Positions 18,964 to 28,545 of a stretch of 64,000 nt of DNA are shown here, in pieces (position 1 is the stretch's first letter; every line of letters starts with the position of its first letter). Source of the stretch: Janthinobacterium fluminis (GTDB lineage: Bacteria > Pseudomonadota > Gammaproteobacteria > Burkholderiales > Burkholderiaceae_D); assembly GCF_028595325.1 (NCBI RefSeq), contig NZ_JAQQXR010000004.1, forward strand, positions 124,001 to 188,000, in the 5' to 3' direction. Below the pieces are notes generated by a model that was not told the origin of the DNA, ran no database searches, and saw only the letters and a list, made by a program, of their open reading frames with translations. A program made the position numbers and the translations under genes.

Positions 18964-21077
18964 TGCCCGGCTTGAACTGGCCCTTCCTCGCCGCCGACTA
19001 CTTCGCGCTGACCGAGCGGGTCGCCGTCGTCGTCGCCGTGCTGATCCTGCTCTCCAGCGTCGACGACCTGCTGATCGACCTGTGGTACTGGAGCCGGCGG
19101 CTGTACCGGCGCGGCACGGCGGCGCGGCGGCCGGCGCCGCTGACGCCGCAGCAGCTAAGCGAGCGCGCCGAGCAGCCCATCGCCATCATGGTGCCGGCCT
19201 GGCTCGAATACGACGTCATCGCCAAGATGATCGAGAACATGGTCAACGTGCTCGACTACCGCCACTACCTGGTCTTCGTCGGCACCTACGCCAACGACGC
19301 CGCCACCATCGCCGAGGTCGAGCGCATGCGCCGGCGCTACCGGCAATTGCGCCGGGTCGAGGTGCCGCACGACGGCCCCACCTGCAAGGCCGACTGCCTG
19401 AACTGGGTGGTGCAGGCGATCTTCCTGCACGAGCAGCAAAACGACATGCAGTTCGCCGGCGTCGTGCTGCACGACAGCGAGGACGTGCTGCACCCGCTGG
19501 AGCTGCGCCTGTTTAACTACCTGCTGCCGCGCAAGGACATGATCCAGCTGCCGGTGGCCTCGCTGCCGCGCCACTGGTACGAGCTGGTGGCCGGCACTTA
19601 CATGGACGAATTCGCCGAATGCCACAGCAAGGACATGGTGGTGCGCGAAAGCGCGGCCGGCATGGTGCCCTCGGCCGGCGTCGGCACCTGCTTCTCGCGC
19701 CGCGCGCTGCTGGCGCTGGCCGCCGACACCGGCAACCAGCCCTTCAACACGGGCAGCCTGACGGAGGACTACGACATCGGCGCGCGCCTGGCGCGCATGG
19801 GGCTGCGCTCGATCTTCGTCTCCTTCCCCGTACCCTGCCAGGTGCGGCGCAGGCGCTGGTTCGGCCTGGGTAGCCCGCGCGAAGTGACCCTGCAACTGCC
19901 GCTGTCGGTGCAGGAATTCTTCCCCGACACCTTCCGCGCGGCCTACCGCCAGCGCGCCCGCTGGTCGCTGGGCATCGGCCTGCAGGGCTGGGAACAGATC
20001 GAATGGAAGGGTTCCTTCGCCTGCCGCTACCTGCTGCTGCACGACCGCAAATGCATCGTCACCACCCTCATCGGCGTGTTTTCCTATGTGCTGGCGCTGC
20101 AATTTCTGGCTTTCTACGTGGCGCGGCTGAACGGCTACTGGACCGTCTACTATCCGCTGCTGTACGCCGACAACGGCTGGCTGCTCTACCTGCTGTGGAT
20201 CAACCTGGCCGCCTTCGGGCTGCGCCTGGCCCAGCGCGCCTATTTCGTCACCAAGCTGTACGGCTGGGAGCACGGCCTGCTGTCGGTGCCGCGCGTGGTG
20301 GTGGGAAATTTCGTCAACTTCATGGCCTCGATGCGGGCCTGGAAACTGTTCCTCTCCTACCTGTTCCTGGGCAAGCGCCTGGCCTGGGACAAGACCATGC
20401 ACGACTTCCCCAGCGGCGCGCAATTGCTGCAGCAGCGCGCCCGCCTCGGCGAGCTGCTGCGCGCCTGGCAAAGCATTTCCGAGGACGAGTTGCAGCGCGC
20501 GCTGGACGAGCAAAGCCGCAACCGCCAGCCGCTCGGCCACATCCTCGTCGCCGGCGGCGGCTTCGACGAGGAAACGCTGGCCGAGGCGCTGGCCTGCCAG
20601 ACGGACCTGCCGCGCGGCCAGGCCGGCGCGGCCCTCGTGCGCGCCCACGCGGCGCGCCTGCCGGCCGCGCTGTGCGCGCGCCACCGCGTGCTGTGCGTCG
20701 GCGCCGACGCCGCCGGCGCGCCGCTGGTGGCGGCCGGCGCCGCGCCGCCCGACGCCGCCGTGGCCGAGCTGCGCGACGCCTTCGGCCGCGCGCCGGCCCT
20801 GTGCATCGTGCGCGACAGCGAAATCGCCGCCGGCCTGCGCCTGCTGCGCGGCCACGAACGCGGCGGCGCCGGCGGCGCCGCGCCGCTGGGCGACTACCTG
20901 ATAGAAAAAGGCTTGCTGCAGCGGGAAGTCGCCGCGGCGCTGCTGCACCCCTACCGCGCCGAGCAGCACGGCCGCATCGGCGACTACCTGGTCGGCTGCG
21001 GCGCCATTTTGCGCAGCGCGCTCGAACAGGCCGCGCATGAGCGGCGCGCCCAGGGACCGTCGGCGGGGGCGCCATGA
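18963..21077 (+). CDS. nfrB: NfrB-like processive glycosyltransferase with C-terminal MshEN-type repeats
   Basis: A 704-residue inner-membrane family-2 glycosyltransferase of the NfrB (phage N4 adsorption B) type. After one N-terminal helix the GT domain carries the donor-site HDSED (D171-D174), the catalytic TED (T267-D269) and QRARW (330-334), the motifs of processive synthases. Four or so membrane helices follow (about 355-470). The C-terminus holds repeated PLG/RIG...L...G segments near residues 515, 640 and 670 resembling MshEN c-di-GMP-binding half-sites. Start ATG 18963 overlaps the previous stop (TGATG). Predicted to polymerise an aminosugar under c-di-GMP control. Confidence 0.88.
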   Translation: MPGLNWPFLAADYFALTERVAVVVAVLILLSSVDDLLIDLWYWSRRLYRRGTAARRPAPLTPQQLSERAEQPIAIMVPAWLEYDVIAKMIENMVNVLDYRHYLVFVGTYANDAATIAEVERMRRRYRQLRRVEVPHDGPTCKADCLNWVVQAIFLHEQQNDMQFAGVVLHDSEDVLHPLELRLFNYLLPRKDMIQLPVASLPRHWYELVAGTYMDEFAECHSKDMVVRESAAGMVPSAGVGTCFSRRALLALAADTGNQPFNTGSLTEDYDIGARLARMGLRSIFVSFPVPCQVRRRRWFGLGSPREVTLQLPLSVQEFFPDTFRAAYRQRARWSLGIGLQGWEQIEWKGSFACRYLLLHDRKCIVTTLIGVFSYVLALQFLAFYVARLNGYWTVYYPLLYADNGWLLYLLWINLAAFGLRLAQRAYFVTKLYGWEHGLLSVPRVVVGNFVNFMASMRAWKLFLSYLFLGKRLAWDKTMHDFPSGAQLLQQRARLGELLRAWQSISEDELQRALDEQSRNRQPLGHILVAGGGFDEETLAEALACQTDLPRGQAGAALVRAHAARLPAALCARHRVLCVGADAAGAPLVAAGAAPPDAAVAELRDAFGRAPALCIVRDSEIAAGLRLLRGHERGGAGGAAPLGDYLIEKGLLQREVAAALLHPYRAEQHGRIGDYLVGCGAILRSALEQAAHERRAQGPSAGAP

Positions 21078-23617
21078 AGGCGCGCCGCGCCCTCCCCGCC
21101 CTGGCGCTGCTGGCCGCGGCGGCCGCCGGCGCCCAGGACCGGGCGCTGGAACTGCCGCTGAGCGGTCCCGCCCACCGGCTCGCCCAGCAAGCCTACCGCG
21201 CCTACGACGGCGGCCAGTACGCCACGGCCGTGGCGCAGGCGCGCGAGGCGCTGCGCCTGCGCCCGGACGTGGCCAGCCTGCACACGCTGCTGGCCAACGC
21301 GCTGGCGGCGCAACGCGAGGCGCACAGGGCCGCCGGCGCCCGCCCCGGCGCCAAGGGCGGCGCCGCGCCGGCCGCAGTCGCGGCCGCGCCGCGCAATCCA
21401 GCCTTCCAGGCGGCCGACCTCGCTTACAAAGCCTATAACAACGGCGACTTCGACGCGGCGGCGGCCAGCGCGCGCAGCGCCGTCGCGCTGGCGCCGGCCA
21501 GCAGCGCCTACCGCCTGCTGCTGGTGAACACCCTGATGGCCGGCGCCCACTTCGAGCAGGCCGCCGCCGCCCTCGACGCGGCGCTGGCCGCCGTGCCCGA
21601 CCCGGAAGGGGAGTTGGCGGCGCGGCGCGAACCGATCCGCCTGCGCCTGGCCGAGCAGCCGGTGGCCGACACCTACCGGGCGATGGAACGCCAGGACCTG
21701 ACCGCGGCCGCGCTGGCGGCGCGCAAGGCGGTGGCGCTGGCGCCCGAGCTGGTGGCCTACCGCCTGCTGCTGTTGCAGGTGCTGGCCCGCGCCGAATTGT
21801 GGGACGAGGCGCAACTGGCGGCCAGCGCCGCGCTGGCGCTGGACGACAACGACAGCGCGCTGCTGGCCATGCGCGGCTATCTGCACCAGCGCGCCGGCCG
21901 CGGCGCCGAGGCGCAGGCCGACTTCGAGCGGGCGCTGAAGCAGCCGGGCTTGAACAGCGGCGCCGCGCGCAGCATCGCCTTGATTGGCGCCGACGCCGCC
22001 CTCGCCGCCGGCCAGCCGCAGCGCGCCATCGCCCTGCTGGCGCCCTACGGCGGCAAGGAGGGCGAAGCGGCGCAAAGCCGGCTGCTGGCGGCGCGCGCCG
22101 CGCTGGCGCGGCCCGACGCCGCCGCGCCAGGCCCGCTGGCCAGCATGCCGGTGCCGGAACTCGACTGCCGCACCACGCCGTACGGCCAGGTCTGCACGCT
22201 GCTGCCGGGCGGCCCGCCGCGCGACCCCGGCTACGCCTTCGCCAGCGACGCCTACATCGCCATCGCCGCGCGCCAGTACGCCGCCGCGCTGGGCCAGGCG
22301 CGCCAGGCCGTCGCCGCCTCGCCGGGACGGCGCGACTACCAGCTGGTGCTGCTGGCGGCGCTGCAGGCCGAGCGCCAGGACAGCGAGGCGGAGGCGCTGG
22401 CGGGCACGCTGCTGGGCGGCGACGACGCCGACGCGGCACTGCTGATGCAGCGCGGCCAATTGCGCAAACGCCTGGGCCGGCACGACGCCGCGCGCGCCGA
22501 CTTCCAGGCCGCCGCGCGGCTGCGCACGCTGGGGCCGGCCGCCGAAATCGCCCTGCTGGTGGAGCTGGGGCAGCCGGCGCAAGCGTCGGCGCGGCTGGCC
22601 GAGGCGCTCGACAAGAACCAGCTGGCTGGCCACAGCGACGTCGAGATCGCCTACCTGGCCGCCGGCGCCGGCGACGGCGCCGGCGCGCTGCGGCACTTCG
22701 AGCGCGCCGACGCGCAAGCCCTGCTGCCCGCCGGCGCGCTGCAGGACGCCGCCTACGCGGCCATCCGCGCCGGCCGCAACGACGCCGCCATCGCCTATTT
22801 CATGCGCAGCGGCGACGCCGCCCGCGACGGCAAGCTGGAGCTGGACGCGGCGCAGCGCTTCGCCGTGCGCCGCGCCGTCGCCGAACTGTCGCGCAACTGG
22901 GGCGTGTTCGCCGCGCTCAGCTACCGCGGCGCCACCGCGCTGCGCGGCATCGCCGCCGGCGCCGCCGACACCAGCAACGACGGCGTGCAGGCCGGCGCGG
23001 AAGCCTACTGGCGGCCGTTCGGCTCGCACAACGGCCGACAGTTCGAACTGTTCGCGCGCGCCTACGCGACGCTGCGCAGCAGCGCCGGCGAGCGCAGCGG
23101 CGGCGCCACGCTACAGGGCTCGGCCGGCGCCCGCGTCAAGCCCTTCGGCGAAAGCAACCTGTTCTTTTCGCTGTCGCGCCTGATCCCGCTGGGCGCCGCC
23201 ACCCGCGCCGACTGGCTGGCGCAGGCCAGTTACTTCTACGGCGCCGGCGGCGACCTGCGCGCCGACGCGTCCAGCTGGCGCACCACCCAGGTGTCGGTCG
23301 AGCTGGGCCACTACGTCGCCCAGCCGCAAAACTATGCCGCACTGTCGGCCCAGTTCGGCCGCACCTACCGTTTTTCCGCCGGCCTGCCGCACACCGTGCT
23401 GTACCCGCACCTGGTGCTGGCCTTCGACCACAACTCGGCCTACGACAGGCGCAACGCGGCCGGCATCGGCCCCGGCCTGACGCTGCGCCACTGGTTCCGC
23501 GCCGACGCCTACACGGCGCCGCGCTCCTACATCGACATCACCTTGCAGTACCGCGCCCGGCTCAGCGGCGACGCGCGCGGAAAAGGCGTTTTCCTGACAG
23601 CCGCCATGTCGTACTAA
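21074..23617 (+). CDS. nfrA: NfrA-like TPR/beta-barrel outer-membrane protein
   Basis: An 847-residue exported protein: signal peptide (1-20), a long TPR-like helical array (about 25-600, with repeated AxxxYKAYNNGDFDAA-type units), and a beta-rich C-terminal domain (about 640-847) with alternating aromatic strands ending in a hydrophobic MSY terminus, as in NfrA of E. coli and other outer-membrane export porins (PgaA, BcsC layout). It starts in a 4-nt ATGA overlap with nfrB. Expected to guide the NfrB-made polymer through the periplasm and across the outer membrane. A Gly/Ala-rich linker around residues 85-110 is unusual but not disruptive. Confidence 0.87.
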   Translation: MKARRALPALALLAAAAAGAQDRALELPLSGPAHRLAQQAYRAYDGGQYATAVAQAREALRLRPDVASLHTLLANALAAQREAHRAAGARPGAKGGAAPAAVAAAPRNPAFQAADLAYKAYNNGDFDAAAASARSAVALAPASSAYRLLLVNTLMAGAHFEQAAAALDAALAAVPDPEGELAARREPIRLRLAEQPVADTYRAMERQDLTAAALAARKAVALAPELVAYRLLLLQVLARAELWDEAQLAASAALALDDNDSALLAMRGYLHQRAGRGAEAQADFERALKQPGLNSGAARSIALIGADAALAAGQPQRAIALLAPYGGKEGEAAQSRLLAARAALARPDAAAPGPLASMPVPELDCRTTPYGQVCTLLPGGPPRDPGYAFASDAYIAIAARQYAAALGQARQAVAASPGRRDYQLVLLAALQAERQDSEAEALAGTLLGGDDADAALLMQRGQLRKRLGRHDAARADFQAAARLRTLGPAAEIALLVELGQPAQASARLAEALDKNQLAGHSDVEIAYLAAGAGDGAGALRHFERADAQALLPAGALQDAAYAAIRAGRNDAAIAYFMRSGDAARDGKLELDAAQRFAVRRAVAELSRNWGVFAALSYRGATALRGIAAGAADTSNDGVQAGAEAYWRPFGSHNGRQFELFARAYATLRSSAGERSGGATLQGSAGARVKPFGESNLFFSLSRLIPLGAATRADWLAQASYFYGAGGDLRADASSWRTTQVSVELGHYVAQPQNYAALSAQFGRTYRFSAGLPHTVLYPHLVLAFDHNSAYDRRNAAGIGPGLTLRHWFRADAYTAPRSYIDITLQYRARLSGDARGKGVFLTAAMSY

Positions 23618-23632
23618 GCGAAGGGAGCCGCG

Positions 23633-24304
23633 ATGACCATCTTGAAAACCCTGCTCTGCGCCGCGGCCTGCGGCCACGCCGCGCTGGCCGGCGCGCAGCA
23701 AACGGAGCTGGCGCGCCTGTACGCGGCGCAGCCGCCGGCCGGCGCCGCCTTCGTGCGCGCCGTCAACGCCACCGGCCAGCCGCTGCGCGTCGCCCTCGGC
23801 GCCGGCGCGGCCGAACAGGAACTGGCGCCGCGGGGACGCATCGCCAGCGCCTACCGGGTGGTCGACGCCGCCCGTCCGCTGGCGCTGACGGTCAACGGCG
23901 CGGCGGCCGGCGCGCCGCTAACGCTGGCGCCCGACACCTTCGCCAGCGTCGTCGTCCGCGCCGCCGGCACGGGGCACACGCTGCAAACCATCGCCGACAC
24001 GGCCGGCAACCGCGACGGCCTGCGCGCCGAGCTGCGCTTCTACAACCTGGCGCCGGCCTGCGTGGCGCGGCTGGCACTGGCGGACGGCGCGGCCGTGTTC
24101 GAGCAGGTCGCCGAAGGCCAGAGCCGGCAACGCGCCATCAACCCGGTCGCCGCCACCGTCGTCGGCCAATGCGGCGACGGCGCCGGCCAGCGCCTGACGC
24201 TGCCGGCGCTGAAGGCCGCCGACCACTACAGCATTTTCCTGCTCGGCGGCGCCGTGCTGGCGGGCCAACTGGCGCAAACCGAGCCATATCAAGGAGCACG
24301 ATGA
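23633..24304 (+). CDS. algF: AlgF-like periplasmic O-acetylation protein
   Basis: A 223-residue exported protein with a signal peptide (1-21). The mature start LARLYAAQPPAGAAFVRAVNATG is the AlgF signature region. AlgF is a periplasmic adaptor needed for alginate O-acetylation, probably handing the acyl group between the MBOAT protein and AlgJ/AlgX. Three Cys-containing patches near the C-terminus (PACVA, GQCGDG) may form a disulfide. 15 bp after nfrA with RBS AAGGGAG; its stop overlaps the next start (ATGA). Confidence 0.8.
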   Translation: MTILKTLLCAAACGHAALAGAQQTELARLYAAQPPAGAAFVRAVNATGQPLRVALGAGAAEQELAPRGRIASAYRVVDAARPLALTVNGAAAGAPLTLAPDTFASVVVRAAGTGHTLQTIADTAGNRDGLRAELRFYNLAPACVARLALADGAAVFEQVAEGQSRQRAINPVAATVVGQCGDGAGQRLTLPALKAADHYSIFLLGGAVLAGQLAQTEPYQGAR

Positions 24305-25272
24305 TGTCGCACACGCTCATTTCCCGCTGCGGCGCGGCCGCACTGTTGCTGGCCCTGGCCGCGCCGCAGTCGGCGCGCGCCGACGCCAGCGTCATCGTCG
24401 GCAAGGACGGCTGGCTGTTTCCAGCCTGGGAAAACCTGTCCAAGTCCGACCAGCCGGCGCTGCGCCAAAGCGTCGAGCTGATACGCGGCGTCCACGAGCG
24501 CCTGGGCGGCCAGCGCATCGGCCTGCTGGTGCTGGTAGCGCCGATGAAGGCCGGCATGTACCCGGAGCGCCTGCCGCCCGGCATGGCGCTGGGCGCCGAC
24601 GTGCGCGCGCGCTACCCGCACATCCAGGCGCTGCTGAGCCAGGCCGGCATCGCCAGCGTCGACGACCTGGCCGTGCTGAAGGGCGTCGAACAGGGAAGCC
24701 AAACGGCCTTCTACCGCGCCGACTACCACTGGACGGCGTGGAGCTCGGAGGCCAGCGCGGCGGCCGCCGGCGAACTGATCGCCCGGCAGTGGCCGCTGCA
24801 GGGCAAGCCGGGCACGGCCAGCGAGCTGGGCGAATGGACCAGCGAGCGCCGCTTCGGCGACCTGGCGGCCAACTTCATGAGCGCCGAACAGCGCAAGGCC
24901 ATCGGCCGCGACGTCTTCGTCGTGCGCGCGCCGGCGGCCACGCGCGCCGGCCTGCTCGACGCCGCGCCGGCGCAGGTGCACGTGGTCGGCAACAGCTTCG
25001 TGCAGCCGTATTTCGGCTTCCCGCAAAAGCTCTCGAACGTCATCGACCGTCCCGTCTCCGTGACCTGGAACGTCGGCAACGTCGGGCCCTGGCAAACCAT
25101 GCTGGAGTACCTGGAGTCGCCGCAGTTCGCCGAGCACAAGCCGCAGGTGATCGTCTGGCAGCTCAACGAGGGGCAGTTGCAGTTCGGCCCGAACGCGCTC
25201 GGGCGCTGGGACGCGAAGTCGCTGATGCCGCCCGAGGTCTGGCGCGCCCGCGTCGCCAAGGCGCTGCCATGA
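24301..25272 (+). CDS. AlgJ/AlgX-like SGNH acyltransferase, soluble periplasmic
   Basis: A 323-residue exported protein with a cleavable signal peptide (about 1-27). The SGNH-like catalytic set of the AlgX/AlgJ family is visible: D141-x-H143-W144 (ADYHW) and S232 in GNSF. GKDGWLFPAWEN near residue 35 is the usual family opening. It transfers acyl groups to the polysaccharide hydroxyls in the periplasm. Two such proteins in a row (this and the next) parallel AlgX and AlgJ. Translationally coupled at both ends by ATGA overlaps. No C-terminal carbohydrate-binding module like that of AlgX is present. Confidence 0.82.
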   Translation: MMSHTLISRCGAAALLLALAAPQSARADASVIVGKDGWLFPAWENLSKSDQPALRQSVELIRGVHERLGGQRIGLLVLVAPMKAGMYPERLPPGMALGADVRARYPHIQALLSQAGIASVDDLAVLKGVEQGSQTAFYRADYHWTAWSSEASAAAAGELIARQWPLQGKPGTASELGEWTSERRFGDLAANFMSAEQRKAIGRDVFVVRAPAATRAGLLDAAPAQVHVVGNSFVQPYFGFPQKLSNVIDRPVSVTWNVGNVGPWQTMLEYLESPQFAEHKPQVIVWQLNEGQLQFGPNALGRWDAKSLMPPEVWRARVAKALP

Positions 25273-26423
25273 GCACGCCAAGCGCACAGGCGCTGCGGCG
25301 CCAGCACCGGCGCTGCGCCGCCGTCCTGATCGCGCTGTCGGCCGCCGGCCTGCTGTACGAAGCCGGCGTGCTGGCGCGCACGCCGGCGGCGACGCGGGCG
25401 GCCTGGCTGGACGGCTCGGCCGGGCGCGCGCTGAACCGGGCGCTGACGCTGCCCTACCGCGACAACCTGAACACGGCCGCCGCCGCGCTGCGCTACCGCT
25501 TCGCCGGCGACCTCGGCGCGCAGGTGCAGGAAGGCTGCCCGGGCTGGCTATTCTACAGCGACGGCCTGCGCGCGCGGGCGGGCGCCCGGGCCGCGTTCCG
25601 CCGCCGCCTCGAACTGATGCACGCGGTGGTGCAGTCGCTGCGTGCCGGCGGCGTCGACGTGCTGGTGCTGACGGTGCCCGACAAGGCGCGCGTCGAGCGC
25701 TACGCGCTGTGCGGCCTGGACCAGGGCGACGACATGCAGCAGCGCTGGTGGCGCTGGCAGGCCGGCCTGGCCGCCGAGGGGGCCGGCGTGGCCGACGTGG
25801 AAGCAGCGCTGGCGGCCGTCAGCCCGGCCTTCTTCCGCACCGACGTGCATTGGAACCGGCACGGCGCGGCCGCCGCCGCCGCGCTGGTGGCCGCCGCAGC
25901 CCGTCCGCTGCTGCGCGGCGGCCCGGCGCAGCAATTCAGCCGCCAGACCGGCAGCGCCACCCAGGAGCGGATGGGCGACCTGTTGGTGCTGGCCGGGCTG
26001 GCCCAGGCGCCGCCGCATTGGCGCCCGCCGGCCGACCGCGAGGTGCCGGAAACCATCGCCGCGCTGGGCAGCGGCGGCCTGCTCGACGAGCCGGCGCCGC
26101 CCGAGGTCATGGTGCTGGGCAGCTCCTACTCGCGCCGCAGCAACTTCGCCGAGGCGCTCGGCATGGCGCTCGGGCGCGCCGTCTGGAACCGCAGCGTCGA
26201 CGGCGGCCAGTTCGCCGGCGCGCTGCACACGGCCCTGCGCGAGCGCGCGCGCTGGCCCGCCAGCGTTCGCCTGGTGGTATGGGAATTGCCGGAACTGGCC
26301 CTGTCGCTGCCGCTGAGCGAGGCGGAACAAAGCCTGCTGCGCGACGGCGGCCCGAGAAGCGACAGCGTGAACGCCACGCCGCATTCCCCGTCCGGCGCCG
26401 CGCTGGCGGCGAGCGCGCCATGA
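25269..26423 (+). CDS. AlgJ-like membrane-anchored SGNH acyltransferase
   Basis: A 384-residue protein with an uncleaved-looking N-terminal anchor (basic residues 10-15, helix about 16-36) and a periplasmic SGNH-like domain: GWLFYSDGL near 92, D192-x-H194-W195 (TDVHWN) and the nucleophile S286 in LGSSYS. This is the AlgJ arrangement, which passes the acyl group from the MBOAT protein towards the polymer. 4-nt overlaps with both neighbours. The pair of SGNH enzymes suggests two transfer steps or two acceptor positions. Confidence 0.8.
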   Translation: MSTPSAQALRRQHRRCAAVLIALSAAGLLYEAGVLARTPAATRAAWLDGSAGRALNRALTLPYRDNLNTAAAALRYRFAGDLGAQVQEGCPGWLFYSDGLRARAGARAAFRRRLELMHAVVQSLRAGGVDVLVLTVPDKARVERYALCGLDQGDDMQQRWWRWQAGLAAEGAGVADVEAALAAVSPAFFRTDVHWNRHGAAAAAALVAAAARPLLRGGPAQQFSRQTGSATQERMGDLLVLAGLAQAPPHWRPPADREVPETIAALGSGGLLDEPAPPEVMVLGSSYSRRSNFAEALGMALGRAVWNRSVDGGQFAGALHTALRERARWPASVRLVVWELPELALSLPLSEAEQSLLRDGGPRSDSVNATPHSPSGAALAASAP

Positions 26424-28291
26424 CGGCGCTGCACTGGTTGCCGCCGGCGCCGCCGGACTGGCTGGAGCAAGTGCGGGCCGTTGCCGCCAACCCGGCCGCA
26501 TCGCTGTCGGACTGGCGCGCGCTGGCGCAACTGCGGCTGGACTTCGTGCAAACGGCCCGGCTCGACAAACTGCTGGCGCGCAGCGGTGCCGGGGCGCCGC
26601 TGCGCCTGGCCGTGCTCAGCTCGTCGAGCGCCGAGCACCTGCTGCCCGGACTGCGCGTGGGCGCGCTGCGCCACGGCATGCGGCTAGCCATCCACCTGCC
26701 CGCCTATGGCCAATATCTGCAGCAACTGCTGGAACCGGACAGCCCGCTGCGCAAGGTCGACGCCATGCTGTTCGCCTTCGACAGCGCGCACCTGATCGGC
26801 ACCGACACCGACGGCCTGTCCGACGCGGCGGCCGAGGCGCTACTGGCCGAGGCCGTCAGGCGCCTGCGCCAAACGTGGCGGCTGGCGCGCGCCTGCGCGC
26901 CCTGCCAGTTGATCCAGCAAACGCTGCTGCAGGTGAGTCCCGCCGCGCTGGGCAGCAACGAGCAGCGCTGGGCGGCCTCGCCGAAGCGCCTGACCGAACG
27001 CATCAACCAGGCGCTGCGCGCGGCGGCCGACGCCGACGGCGTCGACCTGCTGGCGCTGGACGACCAGTGCGCGCTGCACGGCCTGGCCGCCTGGCACGAC
27101 CCGAAACTGTGGCACCGCGCCAAACAGCAGGTGTCGCCGCAGGCGGCGCCGCTGTACGGCGAACTGGTGGCGCGCCTGCTGGCGGCGCGCCGCGGCGGCA
27201 GCGCGAAATGCCTGGTGCTCGACCTCGACAACACGCTGTGGGGCGGCGTCGTCGGCGACGACGGCGTGGCCGGCATCGCGCTCGGCCAGGGCGACGCCGT
27301 CGGCGAAGCCCACCTGGCCTTCCAGCGCTACGCGCGCGGCCTGGCGCGGCGCGGCGTGATCCTCGCCGTGTGCTCGAAAAACGCCGAGGAAAACGCGCTG
27401 GCGCCCTTCCTGCACCACCCCGAGATGGCGCTGGGGCGCGCCGACATCGCCTGCTTCGTGGCGAACTGGGACGACAAGGCCAGCAATCTGCGGCGCATCG
27501 CCGCCGAACTGAACATCGGCCTCGACGCCCTCGTCTTCGCCGACGACAACGCCTTCGAGCGCAACCAGGTGCGGTGCGCGCTGCCGATGGTGGCCGTGCC
27601 GGAGCTGCCCGACGACCCGGCGCTGTACGCGGCCTGCATCGCCGAAGCCGGCTATTTCGAATCGCTGGGCCTGACCGGCGAGGACAGCGCCCGCGGCGGC
27701 CAGTACCAGGAAAATCTGCAGCGCCAGGCGGCGCGCGCGGCACACGCCGACCTCGACGGCTACCTGGAGAGCATCGGCATGACGCTGGAATGGGCGCGCG
27801 TCGACGAGCTGAACCTGGCGCGCGTGGTCCAGCTGATCAACAAAACCAACCAGTTCAATCTGTGCACGCGGCGCTACCAGGCCGACGAAGTGCGGGCGCT
27901 GATGGCCGCCCCGGACGCGCTGCTGCTGCAACTACGCCTGCGCGACCGCTTCGGCGACAACGGCATCATCGCCGTCGTCATCGGGCTGCCCGGCGCCGGC
28001 GCCGCCGAGCTGCGCCTCGACACCTGGTTGATGAGCTGCCGCGTGCTCGGCCGCAAAGTCGAGATGGCGACGCTGAACATCGTCGCCGCCGAAGCGGCGC
28101 GGCGCGGCGTCCGGCGCCTGCTGGGCCACTACCGGCCCAGCGAGAAAAACGCCCTCGTCAGCGAGCATTACCGCAAGCTCGGCTTCGCGCTGCGCGCCAC
28201 GGCGCCCGACGGCGGCAGCGAATGGCTGCTGGAGCTGGACGGCTACGCGCCCCGCGCCGCGCCGATGACCATCAAGGAGATCCCGCCATGA
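26420..28291 (+). CDS. FkbH-like HAD-IIIC protein (predicted glyceryl-ACP loading)
   Basis: A 623-residue cytoplasmic protein with three parts: an N-terminal SGNH-like region (about 40-250, starting LAVLSSSSAEH), a HAD phosphatase-like domain with D268-L-D270-N-T272 (DLDNT), and a C-terminal GNAT-like region (about 440-600). This is the FkbH architecture; characterised FkbH proteins take glycerate from 1,3-bisphosphoglycerate and load it as a glyceryl thioester on an acyl carrier protein. An ACP gene follows with a 4-nt overlap, which fits exactly. Its presence in a glycan O-acylation operon suggests the polymer carries something other than, or besides, acetate. Confidence 0.85.
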   Translation: MTALHWLPPAPPDWLEQVRAVAANPAASLSDWRALAQLRLDFVQTARLDKLLARSGAGAPLRLAVLSSSSAEHLLPGLRVGALRHGMRLAIHLPAYGQYLQQLLEPDSPLRKVDAMLFAFDSAHLIGTDTDGLSDAAAEALLAEAVRRLRQTWRLARACAPCQLIQQTLLQVSPAALGSNEQRWAASPKRLTERINQALRAAADADGVDLLALDDQCALHGLAAWHDPKLWHRAKQQVSPQAAPLYGELVARLLAARRGGSAKCLVLDLDNTLWGGVVGDDGVAGIALGQGDAVGEAHLAFQRYARGLARRGVILAVCSKNAEENALAPFLHHPEMALGRADIACFVANWDDKASNLRRIAAELNIGLDALVFADDNAFERNQVRCALPMVAVPELPDDPALYAACIAEAGYFESLGLTGEDSARGGQYQENLQRQAARAAHADLDGYLESIGMTLEWARVDELNLARVVQLINKTNQFNLCTRRYQADEVRALMAAPDALLLQLRLRDRFGDNGIIAVVIGLPGAGAAELRLDTWLMSCRVLGRKVEMATLNIVAAEAARRGVRRLLGHYRPSEKNALVSEHYRKLGFALRATAPDGGSEWLLELDGYAPRAAPMTIKEIPP

Positions 28292-28539
28292 CCACCCTGC
28301 CCGTGCTCGACACATTGACCGAACTGTTTCGCGACGTCTTCGACGACGACGCCATCGTGCTGACGGCGGCGACGACGGCCGACGACGTTCCCGCCTGGGA
28401 CTCGCTCAACCACATCAGCCTGCTGGTGGCGGCCGAGATGCGCTTCGGCGTCAAGTTCCGCACCGCCGAAATGGAAAACCTGAAGAATGTCGGCGAACTG
28501 GCCGCGCTGATCGCGCGCCTGCTGGCGCAGAAAACCTGA
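28288..28539 (+). CDS. Acyl carrier protein
   Basis: An 83-residue four-helix carrier protein. The phosphopantetheine attachment serine is S39 in AWDSLNHI, matching the DSL motif. The rest (VAAEMRFGVKF, LKNVGELAALI) is normal for stand-alone ACPs linked with FkbH-type enzymes. It starts inside the end of the FkbH gene (ATGA) and is 6 bp before the MBOAT gene, so it probably carries the group that the MBOAT enzyme moves across the membrane. Confidence 0.9.
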   Translation: MTTLPVLDTLTELFRDVFDDDAIVLTAATTADDVPAWDSLNHISLLVAAEMRFGVKFRTAEMENLKNVGELAALIARLLAQKT

Positions 28540-28545
28540 ACCGCC

